DNA of 64,000 nucleotides. Origin: Myrica gale. Taxonomy: Eukaryota; Streptophyta; Magnoliopsida; Fagales; Myricaceae. The stretch covers positions 1,674,001 to 1,738,000 of the forward strand of contig OZ005614.1 of the NCBI GenBank assembly GCA_963930655.1, written 5' to 3'. Below the pieces are notes generated by a model. The model was not told the DNA's origin, made no database searches, and saw only the letters and a list, made by a program, of their open reading frames with translations. A program made the position numbers and the translations under genes. Below, one piece after another: positions 43,015 to 55,393 of this stretch; within the stretch, counting starts at the first letter, position 1, and each line of letters opens with the position of its first letter.

Positions 43015-44748
43015 CAGCCATTTTGGCTTGGAGTTGCAATGCAGATAGTGAGCTAATATCTTCCCGTGAAATTTGCTTAAATGCTGTGGTTGTTGAAGGG
43101 TTTAGATGAAGGGGTTTTCTTTTTGTATGTGCTGTTCCAATGTTTGTCATAGCGAAGTTGGCTAAACAAGTTCTCGTACAGAGGGAAGCTCAATATATGC
43201 GCCAGGGGCCGCTGGGGTGGATGATTCCCGCAGTACTAGAGGATGCTATTTTATAAGTCTTTCTTTTACCTTAGTGCATGATCATGTCTCTCTCTCCCTC
43301 TCTTGGCGTACAGTTTGAAAGGGAATGTTTTTCGGAAACCCTCTGATGTGAAAGGGTATGATGTCTTACTTTATAAACCTCGAATTGTGTGTTTGTTTCT
43401 TTCCAGGATAGATAAGATAACGAGATGAGAAATTAGCCGTTCATTTTTTCGGTTCTGGGTAAGAAATTAGTTCTTGATCTTATTACATCTTTTGGTTTCC
43501 AAATTATACAATTCCATTGGAATATGCCTTTCTTCCTGTTATGCTTATAAAAAAAAAGTTTTACCCTGCTTTGGCACGAGGATCTATATGTCTTTTCTGT
43601 CCATTTTAATCAGTGTTGGGTTCGAACATGTATATGCAATTTCCTCGACTTTTACCGGGTCTGATGCCAACTAAATGTAGAAGAATTGAAGGCTGATATC
43701 ATGAGAACCTGCGAAATATTATTTCCTTTACGTAATGAGGTCAACTATACTGAAATGTACGAGAAATTGATTTTGAAATGCAAGTTGCTTCGAGTCATTT
43801 GCTTTAGAAACAAGGAGACTTGGATTGGAACCATTGAAGTAGAGCTCCATTCCAACTTCCTTGGTTAATCCAGTATCATCAGCAATTTGCTCCAAGGAAA
43901 AGTAGATTCCTGCGCTCTCCCAGTTATTATAGGACAGCCAGCAGCTGCGGAGATGCGACACTGCACACTAATTTGATGAAGTTTTGGAGCGCTACAAGAG
44001 ATGGCTTGGGGAGCCACTCACACAGACACCCAAACCTCAGACTTCTTTTTATGGTTTTTTCATTGGCTCTGCAACCTTGAAATTTGCTTAAATGCTGTGC
44101 CCGAGATGGTAGATACTACTTGATAGGATATATAAAATAGAGAGGTAATGGGTAGGGAGAGACTATGGAAAGAAAGGGAGGGGGGAAAAGAGGGGAGATG
44201 TGGGGGGCGTGGGGAAGGGTCGCTTTCCTACAGATGCTCTGCAACCTTTCTTGGAGGGAAAGATGGGGAGGTAGGTACGAAACACTTTAGAACAGAAAAA
44301 GGTCTGAAAGTTGTGTTGGGGGGTAACAATATCCAAGCAACAGTGGCTCCATCGAGGGGGGATTTGGATTCTCAGTAGAAGGAACCGAAGCCTCCAAGTA
44401 GAGATGGAATTTCCAAATCTAGAGTACTCAGTTGAAAGCTCCGTGATCTGCTCCAGGCCATTCCCTCTCGCTTTATCCATCAAAGATTTAATAGTTACTG
44501 TTTTAAAAAATATATACACGCTATGATACTCATTTTTAATGGCAAAACCAATCATTTTCTCGGCATGTAGATGTATCTGAGCGATTTTTTGGAATCACAC
44601 AATGAAAACGTATACCATGGTAAGTGGAAATATTAGTCAACCAATCAAAGAATTGTCTAGAATCTTGTACTAGACCATGTTCTGTAATCGAAAAAATCAT
44701 CAGTGATTTAAATTATCGAAGGACGGGGTTTACTTTTATACGTAGAGA
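43015..44748. other. Convergent 3' spacer between CWC21-like and DUF1997 genes
   Basis: The left part is 3' UTR of the CWC21-like gene. No further gene is seen. A purine-rich patch at 44140-44210 yields spurious open frames on both strands. Confidence 0.45.
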
Positions 44749-47500
44749 TCAAGGACAAAGCTCCTTGAGATCCAATTGCTGATGAACCCATCTGTCATAA
44801 TCTTGTAGTAGCTGCTGTAGAAGCACTGGTACAAGCCTATCCACCAGAGCTTGCATCATTCTGCACGTCACCACACTTTTACTAACTGAATGGGTTGCAT
44901 GTAATAGCTCTGGCCAGAGAGAGAATGACAGATATTCTAGAGAAACAAAAGTGCAATTTGCAAAACAGGATAGACACAGAGCATTCCATGGGAGTACTAT
45001 AAAGTTGAAATCCCTTACGCTTCTATGAGTTAGATTATCAAATACACTACTTAATAATGGTTCAAGGTACCTCTGACAAATTCCCAGCCCTAGAAAACCA
45101 CATGGGTGTTTTCAAAGTCTACTTGACAGGAAATTTAATAATCACAGAATAAGCACCACACATTTCTTCTTCGAGAGGAAGCTCCTCCCGATACCTTTTC
45201 AAGGAATTGCAAATGCAAATACAAATATTGAACTCGGCACTTCTGATGTCTTGATTGTAAAAACCATACGCATTATCTTAGTGAGGGTATATTTAACAAG
45301 TCATGGAGTGGTGTTTCCCAAAATCTGCATAGGCTATTATACTGGTCAACTACAATTTATGAACCCTTGTATTTTATGAAAATTGGATTTACTACTGGTA
45401 GGTTCTAAGAGGATAACTGCAATTAAAAGTGGTTATTGAATACTTACAAGTTTCCAGGACGCTCAACAGCTGATATAGGCATCATGGTAAATGGGCGCGT
45501 ATAAATCTGCAAGCAAGAGATATTATTCTTTCATTTACTTCTCATACCATATCCCTAGCTCAGTAACCGGCTGGAGAAGATGTATAAAGATGCATAAGGG
45601 ATAAAATAACTTCTCCCCAAACACCAAAAAGAAGGAAAAAACCCCCAAAACATTTCTTCTTCCTACGGAAAGGTACAAAAGCATTTGTCTGAATATCCCA
45701 CCATCCAACGAATTAACAAAATTTAAGGGCGCAATTACAACCTCAAGAGTGAGATCCAGCCTCACGTCAACCTCCAAAAATGACTCGAAATCCTTTGTAT
45801 CCCACGTCATGCGATTCATCATAAATGCTGCAAGTCCAGAGAACAAACTAAAGAAATCTTATGCATCATTATTCTTGAAGAGGTATGTAAATGCATTGTA
45901 GATAAAAACAGTAGGCATTGTCTCACATTCTGAGTTTGTGGAAAAAATCATGTTGGAGCTTAACAAGTAAAGCAAGGAGAGGATCCTGGTATTATCGTCA
46001 CATTAAATTTATCATTGAATGTGTAAACTCAGATCCCAAAAGATTCAGTTACAGTTCCTTACCAACAAGACCGAAAATTTTCAAACAAAGCAAAATTTTC
46101 ATTTCTAAATATTTGACATGTTTTGCTTCATGTCAAATATATGAATTTTGATACATTAATTGAAACTTCTGTTTTTGGTCTTTTGGATCCTCTGTAGTCC
46201 ATGAGCATCTAATATTTGCTTATAAATTCTTCTAATAGCTATCTCCAGGGGATCTAAACATACCTGAAAAATGGTTGTTTTGGTGTTCCATGATCTTCGA
46301 ACCCTCAAACTGCATATCATATTGCGAAACCTTCACCGAACAATACGTGTATTTTCTACCATAGAAAGATGTCATTGAAAAAAGATATGTCCCTAATGAC
46401 AGGAAATAATGAAGCTCATTTGTTTAAAGACCTTGACACACCATTCCATTTAATTTATGGTGAGACTCCAATTACTAATTCAAATTTCAGATTTGATGGA
46501 CAGGAAGAATTCCAAATATTTGGACAGAAGTTTTGTTGGTCTCTTCCTTTTTTCCCCTCACGTATTTACTTATGTGTGATCTCCAAGCTGTCCTGGCTAT
46601 GCATTTAAGGCTTTACATCCTGCTAACCTACAAGGAATTTACACCCACCACCTTGTGCCTCAGATGGAGCCCTGTCGTTTAACACTTTTTTTTTCTTACA
46701 AAATCTCATGTAGAGGGGAGCAACTCACCTTGCAAGAAAGCATCTCAACTCTACAATCTTCATTTGTCGGGGTCACTCGTAAGTCCATCACAGGAGCTGC
46801 TTCAAAATTAAAAAGTTGTGCTTTTGGAAGAAAGCACCTGCCAAAGCCACAGGGCATACATTCTATTTGAAACACAATTGACCAAAAGTGTAAGCACGAA
46901 TCTTTCTTTATAGAGTCTATAAAAGTGAACGCACAAGGAGAATTGTGTTGTTAATTAATACAGAGGCCCTGGGCTCGGTATTTGAGATGAGTTGAAATTT
47001 ACTTCACTACTTCTCTATATTGAAAAAGAAAAAAAAAATCCAATTTGCATGATTTTGAAGGATATTTCCCACCAAAATACTGAGTATCAGACAGGAATTT
47101 CCAAAATGCTAGATAAATGATTTGTATTAATCGATGTATAAACTAATAATGGACAATGATTAGACTCTTACAAATAATATAAACCTAAATTAAACAGTTT
47201 TTGACTTAATGGTTAATGCTCATGGGTGCCACCAAAACAAACGAGTAGAGAGGAAAGGGAAAGGACCTGTAAGTGTTAGACTCGAGAGCTTCATAATTTT
47301 GCAAGGCGCTTGTGTTGAGCATTGCTCGAATTCCAGAAGGGTGGCGTAGAAACTCGCTGATATGAAATGACTTGCCGCCATAGCCATCATCATAATTTGG
47401 CAGGTTAATTCTTTCCTTCTTTGTGGCTGATAGTTTTGCTTTCTTTGCATTTGACTCCGATGGATTTGATTTCTCTACTTTGATTACTTCATTTATCTTC
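44749..47500 (-). CDS. DUF1997 protein, probably plastid; 5' exon unresolved
   Basis: Exons 47500-47267, 46837-46729, 46309-46264, 45827-45742, 45506-45448 and 44860-44749 splice in frame. Recognisable pieces are LPNYDDGYGG, HISEFLRHPSGIRAMLN, DLRVTPTNEDCRVEMLSCKF, DTKDFESFLEVDV and ALVDRLVPVLLQQLLQDYD before the stop. DUF1997 is shared with cyanobacteria, so a plastid location is likely; its biochemistry is unknown. The first supported exon begins after ttttttcag at phase 2 and has no suitable ATG, so an upstream exon is needed. Candidates with an ATG and a phase-2 donor lie near 47650-47715 (frame MLTIKWDG..., donor cctag|gttctt) and near 47800 (MNILASL...). The frames starting at 47538 and 47951 use non-ATG codons. 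From memory At4g31115 is the Arabidopsis relative. Confidence 0.85.
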
Positions 47501-48594
47501 CTGAAAAAGCTTCCAAAGAGGCAAAAAGTGGTTCCCAATTACTAATCAGAAGCAAATAGCAAAGTTCTCTTCTTTTATTTTGGAAAAAAACACAACAAAT
47601 AATTGAATGTCATCGTTGTTAGTAGCAGGAAGAACCTAGGGTTGGATTTTGGAATAGCAGAAAATAGAAATGGCGCACAGCCTCGTCCTCGTCCATCCCA
47701 TTTAATAGTTAACATAATCAGTATATTGCTGCAAACAACAATATAATATATAATAATGCAAAAACTTTGCAAAATAACTTGAGAGAGAGGCTAGAATGTT
47801 CATTCACCAGCTTTCGTAATTCGTTGTTATTTTTCCAGGTAGTCCGCTCGGAATTTGGAAAACAGGAAAAGGAAAGAGAAAGCTGATGACTGATGAAGAA
47901 AATTGAGAGAGATCGGCAAAGCCTTGTTGTGATAATTACGCAAAATACCACTCTCCAGCACCAACGTTGTTCACTGTATAATTACGCGAATACCAATCAG
48001 CTCTCTGACATGCAGCCAAGTCGTGTCTCGTGAGGCCACCGGTTTGACACGTGTCAGCACAGATAGCTCCGTTGTTCGCGCAAATGGCGTCTGCAAAAAA
48101 TTGCCTTGCGCACATGGATGCTGAAATTCTACGTGGCAGCCTGAGTTAAGATAGATGTAATTTTTGGAGGGTCAATATATAAAAAAAATTGAGAAATAAA
48201 GGCTAATTTTTTATAAAAAAAAATTCTTAGTTTTTGGGGCGCTTGCCCTGCCGCCTGGCTTCTCCCCAGGCATGCACTCTATGTTTGAATGTCATAAGAG
48301 CATTGAAACCCCCTCAAGCTATATAACAAATAACAATACATTAAAAAAAAAAGCCCTTAGAGATGTTTATTGGTGCGTTTAGGGATCCACAGAAGCTCCA
48401 GAGACGCGATCGATTCAAATTGAATCTGTACATCACTAGGTTGCTCCATCATTAAATTAACAATGGGGTAGAACAATCCACACTGTTATTACATCCGAAG
48501 TTCCACTCAAACAATTATGGATCAGCAATGGGGTAGAATATCAAAGCCAGAGACCTATATGGTGATCACCGGAAATGTGGAAGTTGTGGAAGTT
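47501..48594. other. DUF1997 5' region and spacer to the RsmH gene
   Basis: It should contain the missing first exon and the promoter of the DUF1997 gene (minus strand). A likely transcribed leader exon at about 47815-47950 ends at aaagctg|gtgaat. The right end is 3' UTR of the RsmH-like gene. The frame at 48517-48933 is antisense to RsmH and is rejected. Confidence 0.45.
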
Positions 48595-51500
48595 CTAACC
48601 AAAATTCTTTTGTCTTTCAACCTTCTGAATGACCCTAAGCTTAGCACTCCTACATCGACCGTTCAATTTCTCTTCCTGCTCCGATGGTGTAATTGGTCTC
48701 TTTGTGAGGATTGTTCCTCTACAGCCCTGTATCATTTGTCTAATCCACGCTTCTTTTTCATCATTGTGAGTTCTGATCTCTCTCAATTCACTCCTATGGC
48801 TTGCTTCTTCATTCCCATCACCTTCATTGCTGTTGATGATGTTAAGAAACGTTTGTTTCACAATTCTATCCTCCAAACTGTGGAAAGAGATGACAGCAAG
48901 CCTGCCCCCCGGTGCAAGGCAATCAAAACATGAATAGAGGGAAACCTCCAGTGTCTTCAGCTCGTCATTAACAGCTATCCTCAGAGCTTGAAACACCCTG
49001 GTTGCTGTCTTTATCCAACCTTGCCTCCCTCCTGTAGCAATCCAGTCAAATATTAACTTCAATCTGTTTCCCATTGATAGTGGGGACAGTTCATATCCAC
49101 TTATAATGGATAGAGATATGTAGAATGGTACATGGTAGACAACTAACTTGTTTTGAGTGTGTCAAGCAAAAGATACCATAAATTCAAAGGAATATAGCAG
49201 GCAAGTCCAAAAGAGAACCTGAATCAAAGAATGGTAAGGAAACTACCTCTACTCCAAGGAGTCGCAGTCTGAATAAGATCTACTAGTTGGCGTGTGGAAT
49301 GCAGCCCACCATGTAACCGGGCTTTAATAATCTTATTCTGAAGAGAGCGCCAATTACTTTCTTCCCCATATTCCAGCAGGATTCGGCCCAGTTCAGTTTC
49401 TGGCCAGGAATTTAAGATGTCTTCTGCTTTCAGACTTGCCTGTCATAGACCTGTTCCAATCAGTTAAATCAAAATAGAATTTAAAATGAATATTGAGCAA
49501 GAAAACATAGAAAAACAAACGCCAATCCCTTCAACTCCTCCCACCACCTGTTAACAGTCATTGAATTAAATAGAAAACACAGATTGCTGGGTTGACAAGG
49601 CACGTCTATGCTGAAGGGAAACAGAAACCTGTCAAAGGGATTCTAGCAAGGAAAATATGGTTCAGAAGTCTACAGATCAGGTTATAACCCATGGGATATA
49701 TGAGGCTTATGAAATCATTTCTTGTGTCACCAATTCTGCACATCCACTGGCCACACCCATTCCAGACATCCCACTCCAGTAGTTTTATGGCTAGCTATAA
49801 TGCATTGAAATCTTGAATCTCCAGCTTTTCCCCTTTCCCTACCTATCCTCTTCCTCATCAACTTACAACTTTCTCCTCAACATTTCAGATGTTGTTTAGC
49901 TGCATCACTGCATGCTGCAACAGCATTTCTTTCTCTATTTTATTGTTACCATTATTCCTGAAACTTGTTTCCTCTCCCTAAGTAGATACTCTCCTGCAAT
50001 CCCCTTACTTCATGCAAGCAAGGATGTTATGCTCTCTCTAACCAGTTCTGTCCTAATTAAATCCTCACTTGTGCAGAACAAAATAGCCAAAATAGAAAAT
50101 GCATGCTGACATCAGAAATTTAAAGCTAAAAAGACAAACAAAGATAAACCATATGTAATTACTGGCTCAACACAAACGAAGCCATAATATTGCTGAGTAC
50201 ATCTATGCACAGAGAGAGGGAGAGAGAGTAAATCCAACAATAGGAAATTGATTTCTGCGTCGTTGCATTTCATTTTCTGATTTTAGATTTCTCAACCCCT
50301 TTAGTGGCATATTAGATGACTAGAAAAACATTAAAAAGAAAAAACTCTGGAGCACCTAAACGTTACCTGAGGATCCATTCGCATATCGAGAGGTCCATCA
50401 CCAAGCACGCTGAACCCTCTTTCAGGATTGTTCACCTGTTCAAAAGAGAAGGCACTTCAAAATGGGGATAGACAAAACAAACAAAAAAGTATAAAACTGC
50501 TGATCTCTATAAGATCATAGCACAAGTTAACGTGATACAATAACAAGAGAATCCACCTGATGCTGCCTTAGAGAGCAAAAAAAAAACGATATAATGAGGA
50601 ACAGTAACAACAGACCACTCGATTCACTCCAATGCCCCCCCCCCCAAAAAAAAAAGCGGACCACAACTATACTCATATATAGCTAAGAAATAACAAAATG
50701 CTAATAAAATAAACCTGCATGGATGACATTCCCAGGTCCATTAAGATGCCATCAACTCCAATATCTAAGGGTTTCTCATCAACCTCGTTGAGCACGGATT
50801 TGATATGCCTAAAATTCTTCAAGATGGTATATGTTTTCATGTCTGAATTTGGGTGACAAGAATCACCATGCAAGATGCCATCGATTCGCGCTCTAGCTTT
50901 CTCACGTGCCATAGGGTCAACATCCATGCCAATATAAAGCTTCAATTCTGGGTGGGCTCCAATTATCTGTTGTTGTGAGTGAGTTATAAGCTATTAGAAT
51001 CACAAGCATTTGGCATGAAAAACTCAAAGCCACAATTGGAACATACAAACATTGAGATCAGAAAACTGATAATAAATCTTCAGTGGAAACACCAAGCACA
51101 AAAAAATGATCAGTTGGAACATATTCTAGTTAATATGAAACAATTTATCTTCTCTGAATAAGTAGTTATTATAGCTCTGTCCAGTGCACAAATCAAATTT
51201 GTGTTAGCCTTACAAATGCCGGACCAGAAAATAACCTAATCTTTGCATGCCAGAACATCGAAAATTTGTAGTAGGAAGAATCTGCAGGTCCTGGCAAGGG
51301 TGGGCGCGAATTTGATGCATTTAAAAGTGTCTTAAAAGGTCAGAAAGAAGTCTGCTTTCCTAAAATTTTGAAATGAATCAATAGAATTATCACAATGAGA
51401 GTAAATTACAACCGATAGGTTTCTGATTTCCTATAAATTCATACGTTTAGGTAGAATATCCAACTTCGGGGACAGATTAACGAGCTAACTAATGATTTTT

Positions 51501-51988
51501 ATCCTTTCAAAGTTGAAAATACGAGCATATACGAGATGATTCGCCATCTAGTTACTAGACATCGGCATTTCAGTAACAGTTAAATTGAAGAATAACCAGA
51601 GAGAAGAAGGAAAGGAGTTACTGACGGCGGCGGAGTGTCCAGCCGCCCCGACGGTGCAATCGACGAAAGAGCGGAGGGGCTTCGAAGAAGAAGAAGAGAA
51701 AACGTCGAGCACTTCACCGAGCATCACCGGGACATGTGCGGCGCTGCTGTCGGCGTACAGCTGGGCCGCGTCCTCGTCCAGCTCTTTGTCGGAGCGAGTC
51801 CTCCTCTTCTCCTTCACCATCAATAGTCTTTGCTTCTTCTTTTTACCATCACTACTCTTTGAAGCACTGGTGGTTATACCACAAGTGCAAGTGAGAGTTC
51901 TCGCGGCGATAGCGGGGGTGAGGTTTTGCAGACGGAACGGAGACGTGAATGAGGATAGAAAGAAGAGCTTGGCAGTTGATCTCGCCAT
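48595..51988 (-). CDS. RsmH/MraW-type 16S rRNA methyltransferase, organelle-targeted
   Basis: Exons 51988-51626, 50966-50715, 50435-50367, 49439-49247 and 49031-48595 give 437 residues. RsmH methylates N4 of a cytidine (C1402 in E. coli) in the decoding centre of small-subunit rRNA. The N-terminal 70 residues are rich in Ser, Thr, Arg and Lys with few acids, like a transit peptide. Family motifs follow: [23 protein letters not shown] (SAM motif I), [44 protein letters not shown], and near the end [21 protein letters not shown]. The donor after GHSAA is GTCAGT, which keeps phase with the next exon IIGAHPELK; the alternative GTAACT would break frame. It shares an upstream region with the divergent G-gamma gene. 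From memory it corresponds to At5g10910. Confidence 0.94.
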
Positions 51989-52149
51989 TTCTTGCCGCTC
52001 CCTCTAACGAATAACATCATCTACTCACATTACCATCTCTGCTGCCCACTCAATCTTATCTTAAAAGAGTTTCGGTCAGAAAACCAAATCAAACTCACGA
52101 AATATTGTTTACAGTTTTTAACTGAACCCTAGCCTTCTATCTGGGTTTC

Positions 52150-52400
52150 CCTCGGCCCAATTGAGTCCTCTCGTTCAGTCATCTTGGGCCTAGATCCAGT
52201 GATCCCCTTGCTGGCTTTTCCTTGGGCTGAAATCAGCCTGTAAATGATTTTACTATACCCAATTAATTTCTCTTGTTTAAGGCCCAATTGAGCTCTCTTG
52301 CTCCGTCGTTTGGGCTGGAATTACACTGTCACAGATTTCTCCTTGGCCCAATTGAATTGTCTTGTTTATAGTCACCTTGGGCCTAGGTCAAGCCATCCCT
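52150..52400. promoter_or_regulatory. Bidirectional promoter with three copies of a GGCCCAATTGA...TGGGC module
   Basis: Three related units begin near 52153, 52282 and 52345. Each starts ggcccaattga and, 20-35 bp later, has a ttgggc word (cttgggcctag in copies 1 and 3). An extra ttgggctg lies between copies 1 and 2. These are site II-like motifs. The region sits between the divergent RsmH (ATG 51988, -) and G-gamma (ATG 52954, +) genes, so it may serve both. Confidence 0.6.
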
Positions 52401-52840
52401 TTTATGTAATTTACTTTGCCTGAAAAGCACATTGTTTTTCGTAATTGATGTTTTCTATTTAGCTTTTTCTTCCAACAATGACTTCCATTATTGCATTTAG
52501 CAAAAAAAAAAGACTTCCATTATTGCAAAGCAACAAATAACTTTTCTGAATGCACCCTCGTTTCAGTCCTGCTCTTTACAATCGCCTTGTAAACCTCAAA
52601 AAGTACTCCGCTGCTACGGGGTTTGTTTTCTTTTGTATTTGGGCAACCAGCAACCTGCGCTGGCGGTTGGATTGCTGTCTGCGTCACGTAGTTTGTTCTT
52701 CTTTCTTTTTGACTGGGGACTTTATTTGCATAAAATATCGCGACTTCCATTAGTACATTTCATTGTTCCGATGTCCCATCATTCAACGTTTATATGGTCT
52801 ACTTTACCTTTAATCGTGCTTTGCATACTTGGTCCCCATT

Positions 52841-52862
52841 CTCTCTCTCTCTCTCTCTCTCT
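52841..52862 (+). promoter_or_regulatory. (CT)n tract upstream of the G-gamma ATG
   Basis: A CT run about 90 bp before the ATG resembles the Y-patch or CT-rich leader of plant genes and probably marks the core promoter or 5' UTR. Confidence 0.4.
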
Positions 52863-52953
52863 TTCCGCCATTGGCGTCGACCTTTCCTCTCTTCATTTCG
52901 AATTGCCATTATAGATTTGGTGCTGCAGTAAACTTCTCGGCTGTGTGAATCCC

Positions 52954-53619
52954 ATGGACGAGTCTGTTCAAGGAGATGCAATAGATGAGCAACAGAAGTC
53001 ACAGCCATCATCATCTCCTGGCGTGCCTCCTTCTCCCGAAGCCAACGCAAAAACAGGGCCTTATCTCACTTACTTCGGGAAGCATAGGATGGCAGCTGCC
53101 ATATCCAATCTCCATAACCAAATCAACATCATCCAGGTCAGGACTTCACAAACTTCTTTCATCATTCTAATTTATAGTATAATATAGGGTATATATTTTT
53201 GTGGAAATACAAAAATTATGTTGAGATAAAAAGTGTTTGGGATACAGGAAGAGATGGAGCTACTCGAGACGTTAGGTAAATCCTCCAGCGTATGCAACGA
53301 GTAAGCAAATATATCCCTCCCTCCCGCTCGATTGTTTTGTTAATTTCATCACGGTCAAAGTCAAGCTAATCATCATCACGATCATTGTTATCTCTTACAG
53401 ACTCATTTCAAGCCTCGAATCCGCCCGCGATCCGCTGCTTCCATCGTAAGAAATCTTCGTCGTCGTTATTGTTTGTTGTTACTGGTATTATAGTTGCTAC
53501 TTGGATTGATATATAGAGGGTACGTGGTTTGATGTAGGACTATGGGTCCGGTGGATCTCAGCTGGGATCGTTGGTTCCGAGGAGTCCACACCTCAAGAAA
53601 TCACAAACGCTGGATCTAA
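52954..53619 (+). CDS. Heterotrimeric G-protein gamma subunit, type B (no CaaX)
   Basis: Exons 52954-53136, 53248-53300, 53401-53445 and 53538-53619 give 120 residues. The N-terminus is Ser/Pro-rich. Core G-gamma features are YFGKHRMAAAISNLHNQINI, the coiled-coil EEMELLETLGKSSSVCNE, then LISSLES.RDPLLP, and GPVDLSWDRWFRG. It pairs with G-beta at the plasma membrane. The protein ends NHKRWI with no cysteine in the last 40 residues, so it lacks the CaaX prenylation signal of type A (AGG1/2-like) subunits. Plant type B subunits are defined by that lack. All splice sites are GT-AG and the small exons match the four-exon layout of plant G-gamma genes. The start is the first ATG after the CT-rich leader. 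Confidence 0.92.
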
Positions 53620-54375
53620 GGATAGATTACCAATCTCCCCCCGCGTACATGCAAAGTATCGAAAAGCTTTGAACCAGGAAGAGAGGGAGAGGGAGAGTGA
53701 ACTTTTTAGCAACTTTTTTTTACTTTTTCCTTCTCTTTCTTTGTTCGGATGAGAGGGAGGGTGGTTAAGATGTCGGGTACATTTTCCTCTAGTCATGTTT
53801 TTCTAATAATGAGTTTCTGATTGTCGAGTGCTCACTTGGATAAGGTTGTTGAAAATGCTTGGAAAGCGACGACTTGAGCTATGCAATGATTCTTCTTTTT
53901 GGTAATGCCAATTACTCAGATCCTTTGTCCTTGGTGTTTGATAATTCAGCTCGCCTTCTACAAAAATTGCCATATCAGTTGGAAGAGAGAGCATGGAAAA
54001 GTTTTGCTTCAGGTTTGAATGAAAGCCAAGAGTCGCTTCAAAATCCCTAGAAAGAAGTATCCATCCTCGGGCTTTGTTACATTGAAGGTTCGAGTAAAAA
54101 CCAACAAATTGCACAAGACTGATACAAATCCATGCGCTCCCATCCTCACCTATCTCCTGGTTGTCAAGTTCTATATTCATTGCCTTTATCTTCACTTATC
54201 TGACAAATAAACTGCGTAGGGTGTCTTTTCTGGGGGCTGGGACTTGGAGCAAGAATGATCACGCCTTCTAGACACCGTTCTATGCATAGTACAATATGTT
54301 CAATGACACTTCCAAATTCCTATCCAAGATTTTTGTAGACTGAATCTTCAGGGTTCGTGCTTGTGTACTGTGTGC

Positions 54376-54410
<35 letters not shown>

Positions 54411-55393
54411 GCATGACCAGTTAAATTCAACACTTATATGCTCATTGATAACCACATAATCCATCACCCAATCCTTCATTGGCACAAAAACATTTACAAC
54501 GGACCCTCGAAGCCATGATATTGGCAAGGTTAAGTGGACCAAAGGCAGAAACTTCCCCGACACCATCAAGCTGAACAGGGTTCAGTTCGACACATAACCT
54601 GGAGTTTTATGTGGTTAGCGATATGCGACAACATGTTCCAATCCTCTTTGTAGAGTCTGCAAGGTGCGGAAAGCAAAATGTTGGAAACCCCGAGATATTT
54701 ACACAGCAAACCAGCCATTGATGGCAGAAAACCAACAGACATTGGTACAGGTACTGTTTCTTCCAAAGCCATGAAAAGGGTGATCAATACAAACCAGAAC
54801 CCGGATTTACAAACAAAAACTACTTCTCTGACCAACAAAAGCAAAATTCAAACCCCCCGTTTTAAATTCTTTCTTGCAACTTTCAAATGTCAAGTCCATT
54901 TGGAGAAACCTGTACCTAGGCCATCCTTGATAAAGGGGAAAGTGTAAGGTGAGGCTTCTGACCTCTCATAACGGGAGATGTAAACCTTAGGGCATAAAGG
55001 CCTAAGCCTTTTCAACTTCAAATGTCAAATCAACAGACCTTTTCTCTTGGGTAAGTATATCAACATTTCTTTTTTGCTAGGCAGGTAACTGCAGCTACAT
55101 GATTTCCAGAAAAACATGAAAAGAAAAAAAAATGAAAACAGTTATAACAGGTGATGAACCAGGAATGAGAAATAGTGAGTCATAGAAGGCTCCAAAAAGA
55201 AAACTTCCTTCAGGATGATAAGAACTTAATAATGGTTTGAACTCATCAACAAAATGAAAACAAGATGGAAAATACAATAGCAGCTTACCTCCAAAATGCG
55301 GGAAGAAAATTCAATCAGTTTCCTCCACCAGTGTTATGTCTTCTACAAATAGTTGGATGTTGCTCGTAATATTAACTTCCAATAGCATACTAT
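53620..55393. other. Convergent 3' spacer between G-gamma and UBP26-like genes
   Basis: 3' UTR sequences are expected at both ends. Open frames at 53803-54947 on both strands have no domains. A (GA)n microsatellite lies at 54378-54408. Confidence 0.45.
54378..54408. repeat. (GA)n microsatellite
   Basis: Fifteen uninterrupted GA units are present. This is a likely polymorphic marker in the non-coding spacer. Confidence 0.9.

Noticed and set aside
47206-47538. Treating the frame start at 47538 as the DUF1997 start
   Set aside because: The codon there is TTG, and a strong acceptor (ttttttcag) at 47501-47509 shows the exon begins later, at 47500.
48517-48933. 138-codon plus-strand frame
   Set aside because: It is antisense to the last exon of the RsmH-like gene.
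53803-54947. Several 70-130 codon frames between G-gamma and UBP26
   Set aside because: They lie in convergent 3' regions, show no domain, and conflict with each other across strands.
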